IMG/VR virus record: IMGVR_UViG_3300010412_000013
Location: 1-60,506 of that record
Length of the DNA: 60,506 nt
Source of the DNA: a virus
Direction: 5' to 3' (one strand)
A program made the translations under genes and the position numbers. Position 1 is the first letter of the stretch. Each line of letters begins with the position of its first letter. The notes under the pieces are model-generated. The model was given only the letters and a program-made list of their open reading frames with translations. It searched no databases and had not been told where the DNA came from. Below are positions 32,208 to 39,623 of this stretch, in pieces.

Positions 32208-33236
32208 ATGAAAAAGTTTTCAGAACTCACAAAGGTATTATCAGAGAAACGTGCCCATGCCGACATGAATGAAAAGGAATGGGTTGCCAAATATCTGATG
32301 GATAACATCAACAACAATAACCTGTACCTTCACTTCTCGAACATCAACAAGGTCGGCATCAAGCCAAGAAACGAATGGGATACGCCTCAAGGTGTCTATG
32401 GATGGCAGTTGAATGCATACAAGAAAACCATCAAGAAAATAGTCAGTGACGTGTCTGCTGATGCAAAGCAGACTATGGGTCAAAAAACCTACTTTGATAC
32501 CATGAATGACAAGGAGAAATACCTAACAACACAAAGAGCCAAGGGCGATGGAAGCGGAGTTTTTCTTACTGGTGTATTTCCATTCAGGGATGATTCCACC
32601 TACCTTCATGTGATTGAAGCCAAGTCTGGTCTCAGGTGGCTGAAACTTCATGGTGGAAACCACACACTTGATGACTTTCTGGACATCCTGAATGCCATCG
32701 AGATATATTGGTCACATAACGCAGACACTATGGGTTACATGAGAAGGGAAATGAATGCAGACAGAACTCCTGTTTATAAATTCACCCAAGAACAAATTTC
32801 CATGATGAAAAGGTACTACCAGCTTGACGACAGCGAAATACAGAAGGTCATTGAAAAGTTATATGACGAATACAAGACAAACAAACAAAGCCAGCTTTCT
32901 ACTATATGGTATTTCAGAAAAGAGTATATAATGTATTACATCTATAGCTATATGAATCGAGGTAATGCTTTTTCTGTTGGTGCTTATATGCTACTCAAAA
33001 TTGTTTGCAAAAAGCTATCAAGAAATGACGCACAGGTTGCCATTTCGATGAATGCCATCCTACGCGCCGCCGGTTTTGATGCGGTTCGTGATGATGGTGA
33101 AGGAATCCTGTTCAATGATGACGAGAGTAATCAGGTTGTGTTCCTACACGCAGGCGCGTACACGGTCAAGAAAACTTTGCTCAATACGTCACTGCCCCGT
33201 AGCACCAGAGCCAAAGTGTTTGGTAAGGGAGCATAA
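32208..33236 (+). CDS. ADP-ribosyltransferase-like paralogue 3, with leader
   Basis: 342 residues, the shortest copy. Leader M-K-K-F-S-E-L-T-K-V-L-S-E; H42, Y64 and Q309 match the other copies. The middle insert (about 150-250) is the most divergent part, so paralogues may recognise different targets. Here the G-Y-D-A-I motif reads G-F-D-A-V-R-D-D-G-E-G. Confidence 0.6.
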   Translation: MKKFSELTKVLSEKRAHADMNEKEWVAKYLMDNINNNNLYLHFSNINKVGIKPRNEWDTPQGVYGWQLNAYKKTIKKIVSDVSADAKQTMGQKTYFDTMNDKEKYLTTQRAKGDGSGVFLTGVFPFRDDSTYLHVIEAKSGLRWLKLHGGNHTLDDFLDILNAIEIYWSHNADTMGYMRREMNADRTPVYKFTQEQISMMKRYYQLDDSEIQKVIEKLYDEYKTNKQSQLSTIWYFRKEYIMYYIYSYMNRGNAFSVGAYMLLKIVCKKLSRNDAQVAISMNAILRAAGFDAVRDDGEGILFNDDESNQVVFLHAGAYTVKKTLLNTSLPRSTRAKVFGKGA

Positions 33237-33237
33237 T

Positions 33238-34395
33238 ATGCAATTCAAAGAATTCCCCAACCTTATGGAAAAACGCGCACACAGTGAACTCAATCCAAAA
33301 GATTGGGTGGCAAAGAATATCATGGATGTCATTGACAACAACAATATCTATATCCATTTTGGAAACATTGAAAAAGTTGGTATTGACCCAGTAACACAAT
33401 GGGAAACTCCAAATGGTGTCTATGCATGGCAGTTGAACGCATACAAGAAAAAGATAAAGGAAAGGGTTGCGGATTATAAGAATGCTGCCATAAAAACTCT
33501 TGGTGGATATGGTTTAAGTGAAAAATCCACTACTGCCGAAATTATGGCAGTATTGAAACAGGTTCCTGAAAACAATAGGGTTCTTGTTAATGCGCTGAAT
33601 ACTATCAGGGGGGATGGTACGGGTGTTAGTATAATGAACATCTTTCCATTCAGGGATGATTCCAAATATGTGCATATACTCGAAGCCAAGTCCGGCTTGA
33701 AGTGGCTGAAACTGTATAAGGGAAATGCTTCGATGGCTGACCTTAAACATGCCTGCGAAACACTTGAAATGTATCTGTTGAATTCAAACAAAGACATTTC
33801 CAAGGTAATTTCGTTTGACGTGTTTTCAGTTCTATCTGACGATAAAGAGGTTTTTGGCAAGAAGGTTTCATTTGACCAAAATGAAATGTCTTGGGTAAAA
33901 ATGATTTATGGTATTGATAATAAACATATCAAGGCAGTATTGAACACAATTGATAAAGGAAATGATTCAAAACTTGAGAGACTGTGGTATGTCAGGAAGC
34001 TGGTTGTCAATGTTGCCGAATATGTTGGTTATGACAGAAGCAATATCAATAAGGTGATTTACCATATTGTTGAAAGGGTTGCGCGTAGACTTGATACCAA
34101 TGACGCAAAGAGAGCCGCGATTAAAACGGTTCTGTTCAGAGCTATGGGATATGATGCCATCCGTGATGATGGTGGAGGCATTCTTTATAATTCTGGTGAA
34201 CCATCACAGGTCGTGTTCCTAACACCCAATTCATATATCGTCAAGAAGACGATGAACAATGATTCGTTGTCTAGGCTGAAACGTCAGGAGTGGTTCGGCT
34301 ATGATAGCCAGACCGGACAAGATTCTACCCAGAAGTTTGAGAACTCCCATGTGACGACAGCAAAGCTGGGTAAACCAGTGAAGGCATTCCAGTAA
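33238..34395 (+). CDS. ADP-ribosyltransferase-like paralogue 4, with leader
   Basis: 385 residues from the ATG at 33238, the longest copy. The leader is two residues shorter (M-Q-F-K-E-F-P-N-L-M-E), so the motif residues are H40, Y62 and Q324. It adds an extra helical segment in the middle and a basic tail. The last of four tandem copies; transcription then restarts at the promoter at 34424. Confidence 0.6.
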   Translation: MQFKEFPNLMEKRAHSELNPKDWVAKNIMDVIDNNNIYIHFGNIEKVGIDPVTQWETPNGVYAWQLNAYKKKIKERVADYKNAAIKTLGGYGLSEKSTTAEIMAVLKQVPENNRVLVNALNTIRGDGTGVSIMNIFPFRDDSKYVHILEAKSGLKWLKLYKGNASMADLKHACETLEMYLLNSNKDISKVISFDVFSVLSDDKEVFGKKVSFDQNEMSWVKMIYGIDNKHIKAVLNTIDKGNDSKLERLWYVRKLVVNVAEYVGYDRSNINKVIYHIVERVARRLDTNDAKRAAIKTVLFRAMGYDAIRDDGGGILYNSGEPSQVVFLTPNSYIVKKTMNNDSLSRLKRQEWFGYDSQTGQDSTQKFENSHVTTAKLGKPVKAFQ

Positions 34396-34423
34396 AGATT
34401 AACAAAATTTAATGTTTGTTTGG

Positions 34424-34452
34424 GTGGATAAAACAGGTATATAGGCTATAAT
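34424..34452 (+). promoter_or_regulatory. Phage promoter, GTGGAT-17-TATAAT
   Basis: -35 GTGGAT at 34424-34429 and -10 TATAAT at 34447-34452, spacer 17, preceded by GGC and followed after 6 bases by GTGAG, as in the other members of this class. Precedes the esterase gene at 34488. Confidence 0.5.
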
Positions 34453-34487
34453 ATCATTGTGAGTTGTCTTTTTAGTGAGTTTGAAAA

Positions 34488-35024
34488 ATGAGTAAAATCC
34501 TGATTATCGCTCTCCATGGCAAGAATAGCCATCCCAACAAGTCTGCCACCATCAAGGCTATTCGAGAACGATTCTCAAATGAGAACGAGTTTCGTATTCT
34601 TGCCCCTGCCTATGACTCCACAAAGCGTTTTGGGGAGCTTGTCGAATACTTTGACCTGTTGCTGCCCCGACTGAATAAAATCGCTGAAAAGCACGAAATT
34701 GTGGCTGTGGTGGGCACTTCCTTGGGTGGTTTCTGGGCACGTTACATTGCGTCTAAAATCACTGGTGCCGGTTGGATTGGTCTGAACCCCAGTATGTTAT
34801 TCTATGGTATTGGTGTGATTGGTTGTGGTTTTGGTGAAAACCCTAATACTCCCAAAAGACTGATTATTGCCGGTGATGATGATGTAGTCGACCCCAATGT
34901 GGCTGTCGACATGTTCCGTGGTGATGCCCACATAACCGTGATTGATGGCGGTCACCGTTTCACCGAGAATCTTGGCACCGTCTTGGCTCTTGTCGAGAAA
35001 TCAATATATACCCTTCACGATTAA
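34488..35024 (+). CDS. YqiA/UPF0227-like serine esterase
   Basis: 178 residues. L-H-G near the start, nucleophile elbow G-T-S-L-G-G (about 75-80), D-D-D-V-V-D with the acid and G-G-H-R-F with the base form the alpha/beta-hydrolase triad of YqiA-type esterases. These cleave small esters; substrate in infection unknown. Has its own promoter. Confidence 0.7.
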   Translation: MSKILIIALHGKNSHPNKSATIKAIRERFSNENEFRILAPAYDSTKRFGELVEYFDLLLPRLNKIAEKHEIVAVVGTSLGGFWARYIASKITGAGWIGLNPSMLFYGIGVIGCGFGENPNTPKRLIIAGDDDVVDPNVAVDMFRGDAHITVIDGGHRFTENLGTVLALVEKSIYTLHD

Positions 35025-35039
35025 CCGAGAGACTTTATT

Positions 35040-35213
35040 ATGCCCGAAGTGAGAGTAGGCTACTGCAAAAAACATTACTTGGTCTTTAACAAGGATAACA
35101 AGAAATTCCATTTGGTTCATGAAGATGGTTCAAATAAGATTGAGCTGAAATCACATGATATGTTTCATGCCAGACAAGAAATGAACAAAATCCTGTTACC
35201 AATAACTAACTGA
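35040..35213 (+). CDS. 57-residue hypothetical protein
   Basis: ATG at 35040, reached 15 bases after the previous stop with AGAGAC as a weak site. Small basic beta-rich protein (K-K-H-Y-L-V-F-N and K-K-F-H-L-V-H). No family recognised. Confidence 0.45.
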   Translation: MPEVRVGYCKKHYLVFNKDNKKFHLVHEDGSNKIELKSHDMFHARQEMNKILLPITN

Positions 35214-35226
35214 TAGGTAATTTATT

Positions 35227-35343
35227 ATGAAGACAAGTGATTATGATGATGTTATCAAAAACAAGCCAAGATATTCCGCCATATTCAAGGTAAGCAAGGT
35301 TCCTAATTGGGCAGCTAACCATTACTTACAAAACAATGAATGA
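35227..35343 (+). CDS. 38-residue hypothetical peptide
   Basis: ATG at 35227 with AGGTAA 7 bases upstream. The sequence is mixed polar, W-A-A-N-H-Y-L near the end. Supported mainly by position in the operon and ribosome-binding site. Confidence 0.4.
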   Translation: MKTSDYDDVIKNKPRYSAIFKVSKVPNWAANHYLQNNE

Positions 35344-35352
35344 GGTGACAAA

Positions 35353-35631
35353 ATGCCTAAAGTGAAATTTTATGTTCTGCAAGACACAAAATCCGGTTCA
35401 TTTTTTGGGCGCACTGTACCGTCAGAAAAAATCAGGCGCTATGCAAAAGACCTTTCTGATGAACCGGAGTTTTTCCATTCGGTCAAAAGCGCAAAGCAGT
35501 GTGCCAGAATAAACGAAAAGACATCATACCATCCAAATGGATACTGCAATGGTTTTGACCCCTATACGCCTGACTTCAAGGTCATGGAAATCGAAGCCGA
35601 CTTGTCTTCCTCACTGAAATATATTCCATAA
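35353..35631 (+). CDS. Hypothetical protein
   Basis: 92 residues, with a GAGGTGA site. Begins K-V-K-F-Y-V-L-Q-D, then a basic middle with two Cys. Ends directly before a late promoter and hairpin at 35634-35668. Confidence 0.5.
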   Translation: MPKVKFYVLQDTKSGSFFGRTVPSEKIRRYAKDLSDEPEFFHSVKSAKQCARINEKTSYHPNGYCNGFDPYTPDFKVMEIEADLSSSLKYIP

Positions 35632-35633
35632 CC

Positions 35634-35668
35634 AATAAATACCGGAAAGCCTAACGCAATCCGGTATT
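35634..35668 (+). promoter_or_regulatory. Late promoter-like AATAAATA overlapping a 9-bp hairpin
   Basis: AATAAATA at 35634-35641 followed by CC. AATACCGGA (35638-35646) is perfectly complementary to TCCGGTATT (35660-35668) with a 13-base loop. The hairpin would sit at the very 5' end of the late transcript; it is also terminator-like but has only TTCTC after it. Confidence 0.5.
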
Positions 35669-35673
35669 CTCAC

Positions 35674-36258
35674 ATGAAGCAATTCAAAGAACTCAGGCAG
35701 GAAGCCGACCAACACAAGAACCTGACAGAATCCTTCAAGAACCTGTTCGACAAGGATTCCGAAGAACGCAAGAAATATGCTGGCGAAGTCTGGAACATCC
35801 TGCAAACATCCTACGCCAAGATAGGTGGCATCAAGGGAAACGGTTTCAGGTCGATTGATGACATGATAGCCAGCATACCCTTCTGGAAGCTATCCATCCG
35901 CAATGGCATCGTGACAGCCGTGGCAATGTACAAAGACACCAATGGAAGGAAGCGTGTCGCCATAGGAACCAATGGAACCCCGCAGGGCAAGTCTGATATA
36001 GCCAATATCCTAGTGGCTGATATGCGTCAATACAGAGCCTATGCCGAAGTATCCGATGCATCCCTGAAGTTCATCAAGAAGCAGTTTTCTGAACAGGAAA
36101 TGGCAAAGTATTTCGTGCCAGTCGAGGTTGTCCAGAAGAAGGTTTTCCCTTATGAAGAAATCCGACCAGTTGACAAATTCAGCTACATGAGAAACATTGG
36201 TGGCGAATGGAAAGAGAAGGTCATGATTGGCAATGTCAATGCCCCAAGAATCCAGTAA
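35674..36258 (+). CDS. Leader-bearing conserved T4-like protein
   Basis: 194 residues. Leader M-K-Q-F-K-E-L-R-Q-E, with a first L-T-E site at about residue 19. The blocks E-E-R-K-K-Y-A-G-E-V-W, S-Y-A-K-I-G-G-I-K-G-N-G-F and R-K-R-V-A-I-G-T-N-G-T recur in a T4-like phage family with an acetyltransferase-like feel (small strand-loop pattern) but no proven activity. Expressed from the late promoter just upstream, as expected for a head-packaged protein. Confidence 0.6.
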   Translation: MKQFKELRQEADQHKNLTESFKNLFDKDSEERKKYAGEVWNILQTSYAKIGGIKGNGFRSIDDMIASIPFWKLSIRNGIVTAVAMYKDTNGRKRVAIGTNGTPQGKSDIANILVADMRQYRAYAEVSDASLKFIKKQFSEQEMAKYFVPVEVVQKKVFPYEEIRPVDKFSYMRNIGGEWKEKVMIGNVNAPRIQ

Positions 36259-36278
36259 CACTTTGGACTGGATTTTTT
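36249..36278 (+). terminator. Rho-independent terminator after leader-bearing gene
   Basis: AATCCAGT (36249-36256) pairs perfectly with ACTGGATT (36267-36274), followed by TTTT. The left arm includes part of the stop codon of the preceding gene. Confidence 0.7.
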
Positions 36279-36288
36279 GATTGCTGAT

Positions 36289-36313
36289 GGCTATACTCTC
36301 GGTGTAGCCTTTT
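36289..36313 (+). terminator. Second terminator hairpin
   Basis: GGCTATAC (36289-36296) pairs with GTGTAGCC (36302-36309) with one wobble pair, then TTTT. It lies 10 bases after the first terminator. A further AAGTCTT/AAGACTT hairpin is at 36327-36344, before the next gene. Confidence 0.6.
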
Positions 36314-36380
36314 GAAATATAACTTCAAGTCTTCTTTAAGACTTTATAGAATATGAATAACTATTGTTGGTGAATTGTTT

Positions 36381-37082
36381 ATGTCTTCATTCCAGAACCT
36401 GAAATCGAAAAAATTCCATCATGACGACAGTTTTGTCTTTGAGTCATTGGATAAAACCACTGACGAAGATGGAACCCGCTTCTATTGTACACCAACAGGC
36501 GAAAAATATGTCTCAATGACAACTGCACTGAAGTGGATGTCAGAGAAAGGTATCCGCGACTGGAAGAAAAAGGTCGGCGAGGAAGAAGCCAAGAAGGTTT
36601 CTGAACATGCGACCTACAAGGGCAATGGTCTCCACATGATGTGCGAGAACTACCTGAATAATGAATCAATTCGTAATCATACCGAAAGGTTCATTCCACA
36701 TAAGTTTGCCTTTACCCAAATCAAGCCATTGTTGAACCGAATAGACAATGTGATTGCCATCGAAAAGCCTCTCTATTCCCACAAGTACAAGTTGGCAGGT
36801 CAGGTTGACTGTATTGCAGAATTTGATGGTGTTCTGTCTGTTATTGACTTCAAGTCTACCGGAAAGCCAAAGAAGAAAGAATGGATTACATCCTACTTCA
36901 TCCAAGAGACTGGCTATGCCAAGATGTTCGAAGAAATGTTTTCTATAGAGATTCCCCAGATTGTGACCATCATGGCAAATATCAATGACCACAAGCCGCA
37001 ACTGTTTATTGAGCCTCGTGCCGAGTGGGATGAAGCATTCGATGTGGCTATCGACCATTACTACACAAAGGTACATAAGTAA
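36381..37082 (+). CDS. PD-(D/E)XK exonuclease (MGME1/Cas4-like)
   Basis: 233 residues from the ATG at 36381. The catalytic core is A-G-Q-V-D-C-I-A-E (with the Asp) then L-S-V-I-D-F-K-S-T with the D-F-K pair, and Q-E-T-G-Y further on. Similar phage enzymes are single-strand exonucleases of the Cas4/MGME1 type used in DNA processing. No iron-sulphur cysteines, which favours the MGME1-like branch. Confidence 0.75.
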   Translation: MSSFQNLKSKKFHHDDSFVFESLDKTTDEDGTRFYCTPTGEKYVSMTTALKWMSEKGIRDWKKKVGEEEAKKVSEHATYKGNGLHMMCENYLNNESIRNHTERFIPHKFAFTQIKPLLNRIDNVIAIEKPLYSHKYKLAGQVDCIAEFDGVLSVIDFKSTGKPKKKEWITSYFIQETGYAKMFEEMFSIEIPQIVTIMANINDHKPQLFIEPRAEWDEAFDVAIDHYYTKVHK

Positions 37083-37312
37083 TGGATTGGATTAATATTC
37101 TCATTGTTGTTTTTGGTTTGCCTGCTATCTGGATGGCAAACTTTCCCGAAGGTCACGGATTAAAGAGGTGGGCACCAGTCTTTGGTTTGGCTGGTCAACC
37201 TTTCTGGTTCTATGTGACATTCGTTGGTTCACAATGGGGAGCCTTTGCCATGACTGTGATATATACCACTGCATGGGCATATGGATTTTATAATCACTGG
37301 ATTAAGGGGTGA
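37082..37312 (+). CDS. Small membrane protein
   Basis: 76 residues with three hydrophobic segments (about 5-21, 35-50, 55-70). Starts on the last base of the exonuclease gene. Its last 18 bases belong to a 38-bp sequence repeated at 37621. Confidence 0.5.
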   Translation: MDWINILIVVFGLPAIWMANFPEGHGLKRWAPVFGLAGQPFWFYVTFVGSQWGAFAMTVIYTTAWAYGFYNHWIKG

Positions 37313-37332
37313 ATAATGGGAACCAATTATTA
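37295..37332 (+). repeat. 38-bp direct repeat, copy A
   Basis: Identical to 37621-37658. It includes the ribosome-binding site and first five codons of the gene at 37642. In copy A the ATG (37318) reads M-G-T-N-Y-Y-A-R-E-L and stops at 37346, so it is a start fragment. Confidence 0.85.
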
Positions 37333-37344
37333 TGCGAGAGAGTT

Positions 37345-37620
37345 ATGACAGATGAAATTATAAAGGCGATGTTTAGCAAACCAAAACAGCCGCCAGTTTT
37401 TGAAGTTGGGCAGACTGTAAGAGTGGTCTCAAGAATTGATGTGAACATGCCTGAAGAATTGAATTACTGGCTAAATGCTAAGTGCAAAGTATTGAGCATT
37501 GTTCCTCGTGGGTTTGGTTGCCGTGAATGGTGCTATGAGTTGCTGCACGAAAACGGCAGGCGGTGCGAGTTCAAGATTGAAGAATTAGATTTGCGATATA
37601 GAAAGCGTAAGTTCGCATAA
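37345..37620 (+). CDS. Hypothetical protein bounded by 38-bp repeats
   Basis: 91 residues from the ATG at 37345 (GAGAG site upstream). Small basic protein with a beta-barrel-like pattern (V-G-Q-T-V-R-V-V-S) and three cysteines. It occupies almost all the sequence between two exact 38-bp repeats, so it looks like a cassette inserted into, or amplified between, the start of the gene at 37642. Confidence 0.5.
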   Translation: MTDEIIKAMFSKPKQPPVFEVGQTVRVVSRIDVNMPEELNYWLNAKCKVLSIVPRGFGCREWCYELLHENGRRCEFKIEELDLRYRKRKFA

Positions 37621-37658
37621 CACTGGATTAAGGGGTGAATAATGGGAACCAATTATTA
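37621..37658 (+). repeat. 38-bp direct repeat, copy B
   Basis: Exact second copy of 37295-37332; its ATG at 37642 is the real start of the next gene. Confidence 0.85.
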
Positions 37659-37986
37659 CTTTCATGAACAACCAGACTGCGAATGTTGCGGAAGACCCTT
37701 CGAGGAAATCCATATCGGCAAGAGTTCGGGCGGCTGGTGCTTTTCGCTGCATGTCATACCAGAAATGGGAATCAACACATTGGCAGATTGGGAAAAACTC
37801 TGGACTAAAGAAGGCTCGTATATCAAAGACGAATATGGTCGTATTATTTCCATAGAAAACATGCGAGAAATCATAACCGAAAGGCGATGGCGCGGGGAAT
37901 TTCCCCAAAGGCACCAGATTGATGGAATACATTGCATCGGTCATGGTGATGGAACATGGGATTATGTTTTGGGGGAGTTTTCCTAA
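37642..37986 (+). CDS. Conserved phage/bacterial small protein (MGTNYY family)
   Basis: 114 residues. M-G-T-N-Y-Y, then C-E-C-C-G-R and H-I-G-K-S-S-G-G-W are the signature of a widespread small family, with a Cys cluster that could bind zinc. Function unknown. The ribosome-binding region and first codons form the 38-bp repeat. Confidence 0.65.
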   Translation: MGTNYYFHEQPDCECCGRPFEEIHIGKSSGGWCFSLHVIPEMGINTLADWEKLWTKEGSYIKDEYGRIISIENMREIITERRWRGEFPQRHQIDGIHCIGHGDGTWDYVLGEFS

Positions 37987-37988
37987 TC

Positions 37989-38225
37989 ATGTATCAACCA
38001 AGCGAATCCCTTTTCAAGAAGGTCATGCAGTTCACTTCCGAAGTCAGGAAACTTGACCCATCCTGTGTGGTGAAGGTTCACCAGACCGATGTGGACTGCG
38101 TTATATCCTGCTATTCGCTAAAGTATAACCAGTCAACTCAGTATGCTGTGTGGGATGTTTATCATGCCGGAAAAGCTACCGGAAAACATGAAGGTGCCAC
38201 AATAGGCAAGTTTAGAATTAATTGA
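37989..38225 (+). CDS. Hypothetical protein
   Basis: 78 residues from the ATG at 37989, two bases after the previous stop. Alpha then beta, one C-V-V-K-V strand; no recognised domain. Confidence 0.45.
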   Translation: MYQPSESLFKKVMQFTSEVRKLDPSCVVKVHQTDVDCVISCYSLKYNQSTQYAVWDVYHAGKATGKHEGATIGKFRIN

Positions 38226-38232
38226 GGTCATT

Positions 38233-38493
38233 ATGCCACAAAAAGTGTTATGTGAAATTCGCAGATGTCGATGGGTCGGAGAATGGCATCAAATGTTGAC
38301 CGCACCAAATCCGTTTGATGAAGGTGACATTCTGTATGCCTGCCCAAACTGTAAGGAGATTGGTAGTGTCGTTGTGTGTTGTGATGAACCAGACTGCAAC
38401 CAGCCAGCCAATTGTGGAACGCCAACAAAAGTAGATGGTCAGGCAGTATACAGAAATACTTGCAGCAAACACAGACCAAAGGATAAAACATGA
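38233..38493 (+). CDS. Zinc-binding phage protein
   Basis: 86 residues. C-P-N-C, C-C-D-E-P-D-C and N-C-G-T-P-T followed by T-C-S-K-H give nine or more Cys/His ligands, enough for two zinc sites. Recognised as a recurrent phage type with an A-N-C-G-T-P-T core; function unknown. Confidence 0.6.
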   Translation: MPQKVLCEIRRCRWVGEWHQMLTAPNPFDEGDILYACPNCKEIGSVVVCCDEPDCNQPANCGTPTKVDGQAVYRNTCSKHRPKDKT

Positions 38494-38756
38494 TTATTGA
38501 AATATACAGGGTTGGAATGTTAGGAATAGCCAGAGACGAATTAATCCGCGTCTATGACGAATATCCTGTTGCTGCATTACATGTTGGTGACCAAATGATT
38601 GTGTGGGATGGATATGAAAATACCTACATTGGCACAATCGAATCCAAAATACATGACCTGACAAAAAACAAGGTCAAGATATATCTGCGCGGTATGTCGA
38701 AATACACTCCACCAAAAGGTGAATATGATGACGAAGAAGATTCCGGTTGGTACTGA
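38490..38756 (+). CDS. Hypothetical protein
   Basis: 88 residues with an acidic tail; strand-rich. Overlaps the previous gene by 4 bases and the next by 32 bases. No family recognised. Confidence 0.45.
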   Translation: MIIEIYRVGMLGIARDELIRVYDEYPVAALHVGDQMIVWDGYENTYIGTIESKIHDLTKNKVKIYLRGMSKYTPPKGEYDDEEDSGWY

Positions 38757-39039
38757 TATAAAGACCCCACAGAACTTGGTTGATGCTATCTGGCTGGATG
38801 CCGAAGGGCTTTTCGTGAACCTGAATGTGGTCGATGGCAAATTGACAGATTCTGCCCAGATACATATTGAAAGGATATTTGAGGCACTGGATGAATTTGC
38901 AATTAACAATGGCTTAAACCGACCTATCCCTTTTGGAACCAGTGATAAACGAGGCGGTTGTTTTATGCCAAGAAAATACTTTGGGGTTGAATACAATGAC
39001 AGACACAAAAAAACCTACCTTTCCGAAGCTGCTGAATAA
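38725..39039 (+). CDS. Hypothetical protein
   Basis: 104 residues from the ATG at 38725, with AAAAGG about 7 bases upstream. Its start lies inside the previous gene. Alpha/beta without known motif. Confidence 0.45.
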   Translation: MMTKKIPVGTDIKTPQNLVDAIWLDAEGLFVNLNVVDGKLTDSAQIHIERIFEALDEFAINNGLNRPIPFGTSDKRGGCFMPRKYFGVEYNDRHKKTYLSEAAE

Positions 39040-39205
39040 GCTAACAGGTAACTATTGGGATGGCAAGACTTTTGATGACGCCATCATAAAAGACCTGATA
39101 TTTCCTAACTCATTGTCTAGGAACAGGCATTTCGATTCTATCTGGCATCCTGTCATAATGGACTACATTTCATTTGACAATCGTGTCTGGCATCCTGTAG
39201 AATAA
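38996..39205 (+). CDS. Hypothetical protein with repeated WHPV motif
   Basis: 69 residues from the ATG at 38996, overlapping the upstream gene by 44 bases. S-I-W-H-P-V and R-V-W-H-P-V-E near the end are a short internal repeat. Function unknown. Confidence 0.4.
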   Translation: MTDTKKPTFPKLLNKLTGNYWDGKTFDDAIIKDLIFPNSLSRNRHFDSIWHPVIMDYISFDNRVWHPVE

Positions 39206-39227
39206 ACGAAAATCAGAGGGCTAATGT

Positions 39228-39623
39228 ATGGCAAAGGTTATCATTGCTGGTGGTCGTGACTTCAATAGCATGAAAGTTCTTGAAGCCACAATGAAATATG
39301 TGATGGCACCTGATGGTGAAAATATTCAGGTTGATGAAGTCATTACTGGTTGTGCCGTTGGTGCCGATACGCTTGGCATGAAATGGGCAGAAGCCAATGG
39401 AATACCTGTGACCAAGATGCCAGCCTCTTGGAAGGAACATGGCAAGAAAGCTGGTATCATGAGAAACCTGCAAATGGCTCATGAGGGCGATGTTCTTGTC
39501 GCTTTCTGGGATACAAAATCGAAGGGAACTGGTCACATGATAAGCATTGCCCAGAAGAAGGGATTGAAGGTTATTGTGAGACAATACAACCTGCCGGAAA
39601 AGGCAAGGTGCATGGGTGTTTGA
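39228..39623 (+). CDS. SLOG-family protein (DUF2493/YspA-like)
   Basis: 131 residues. V-I-I-A-G-G-R-D-F (about 4-12) binds the nucleotide phosphate; T-G-C-A-V-G-A-D-T-L-G and F-W-D-T-K-S-K-G-T-G-H-M-I complete the DUF2493 signature. This SLOG-superfamily fold binds nucleotides or related ligands and sits in some antiphage systems. Followed immediately by a cytosine methyltransferase. Role in the phage unknown. Confidence 0.75.
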   Translation: MAKVIIAGGRDFNSMKVLEATMKYVMAPDGENIQVDEVITGCAVGADTLGMKWAEANGIPVTKMPASWKEHGKKAGIMRNLQMAHEGDVLVAFWDTKSKGTGHMISIAQKKGLKVIVRQYNLPEKARCMGV

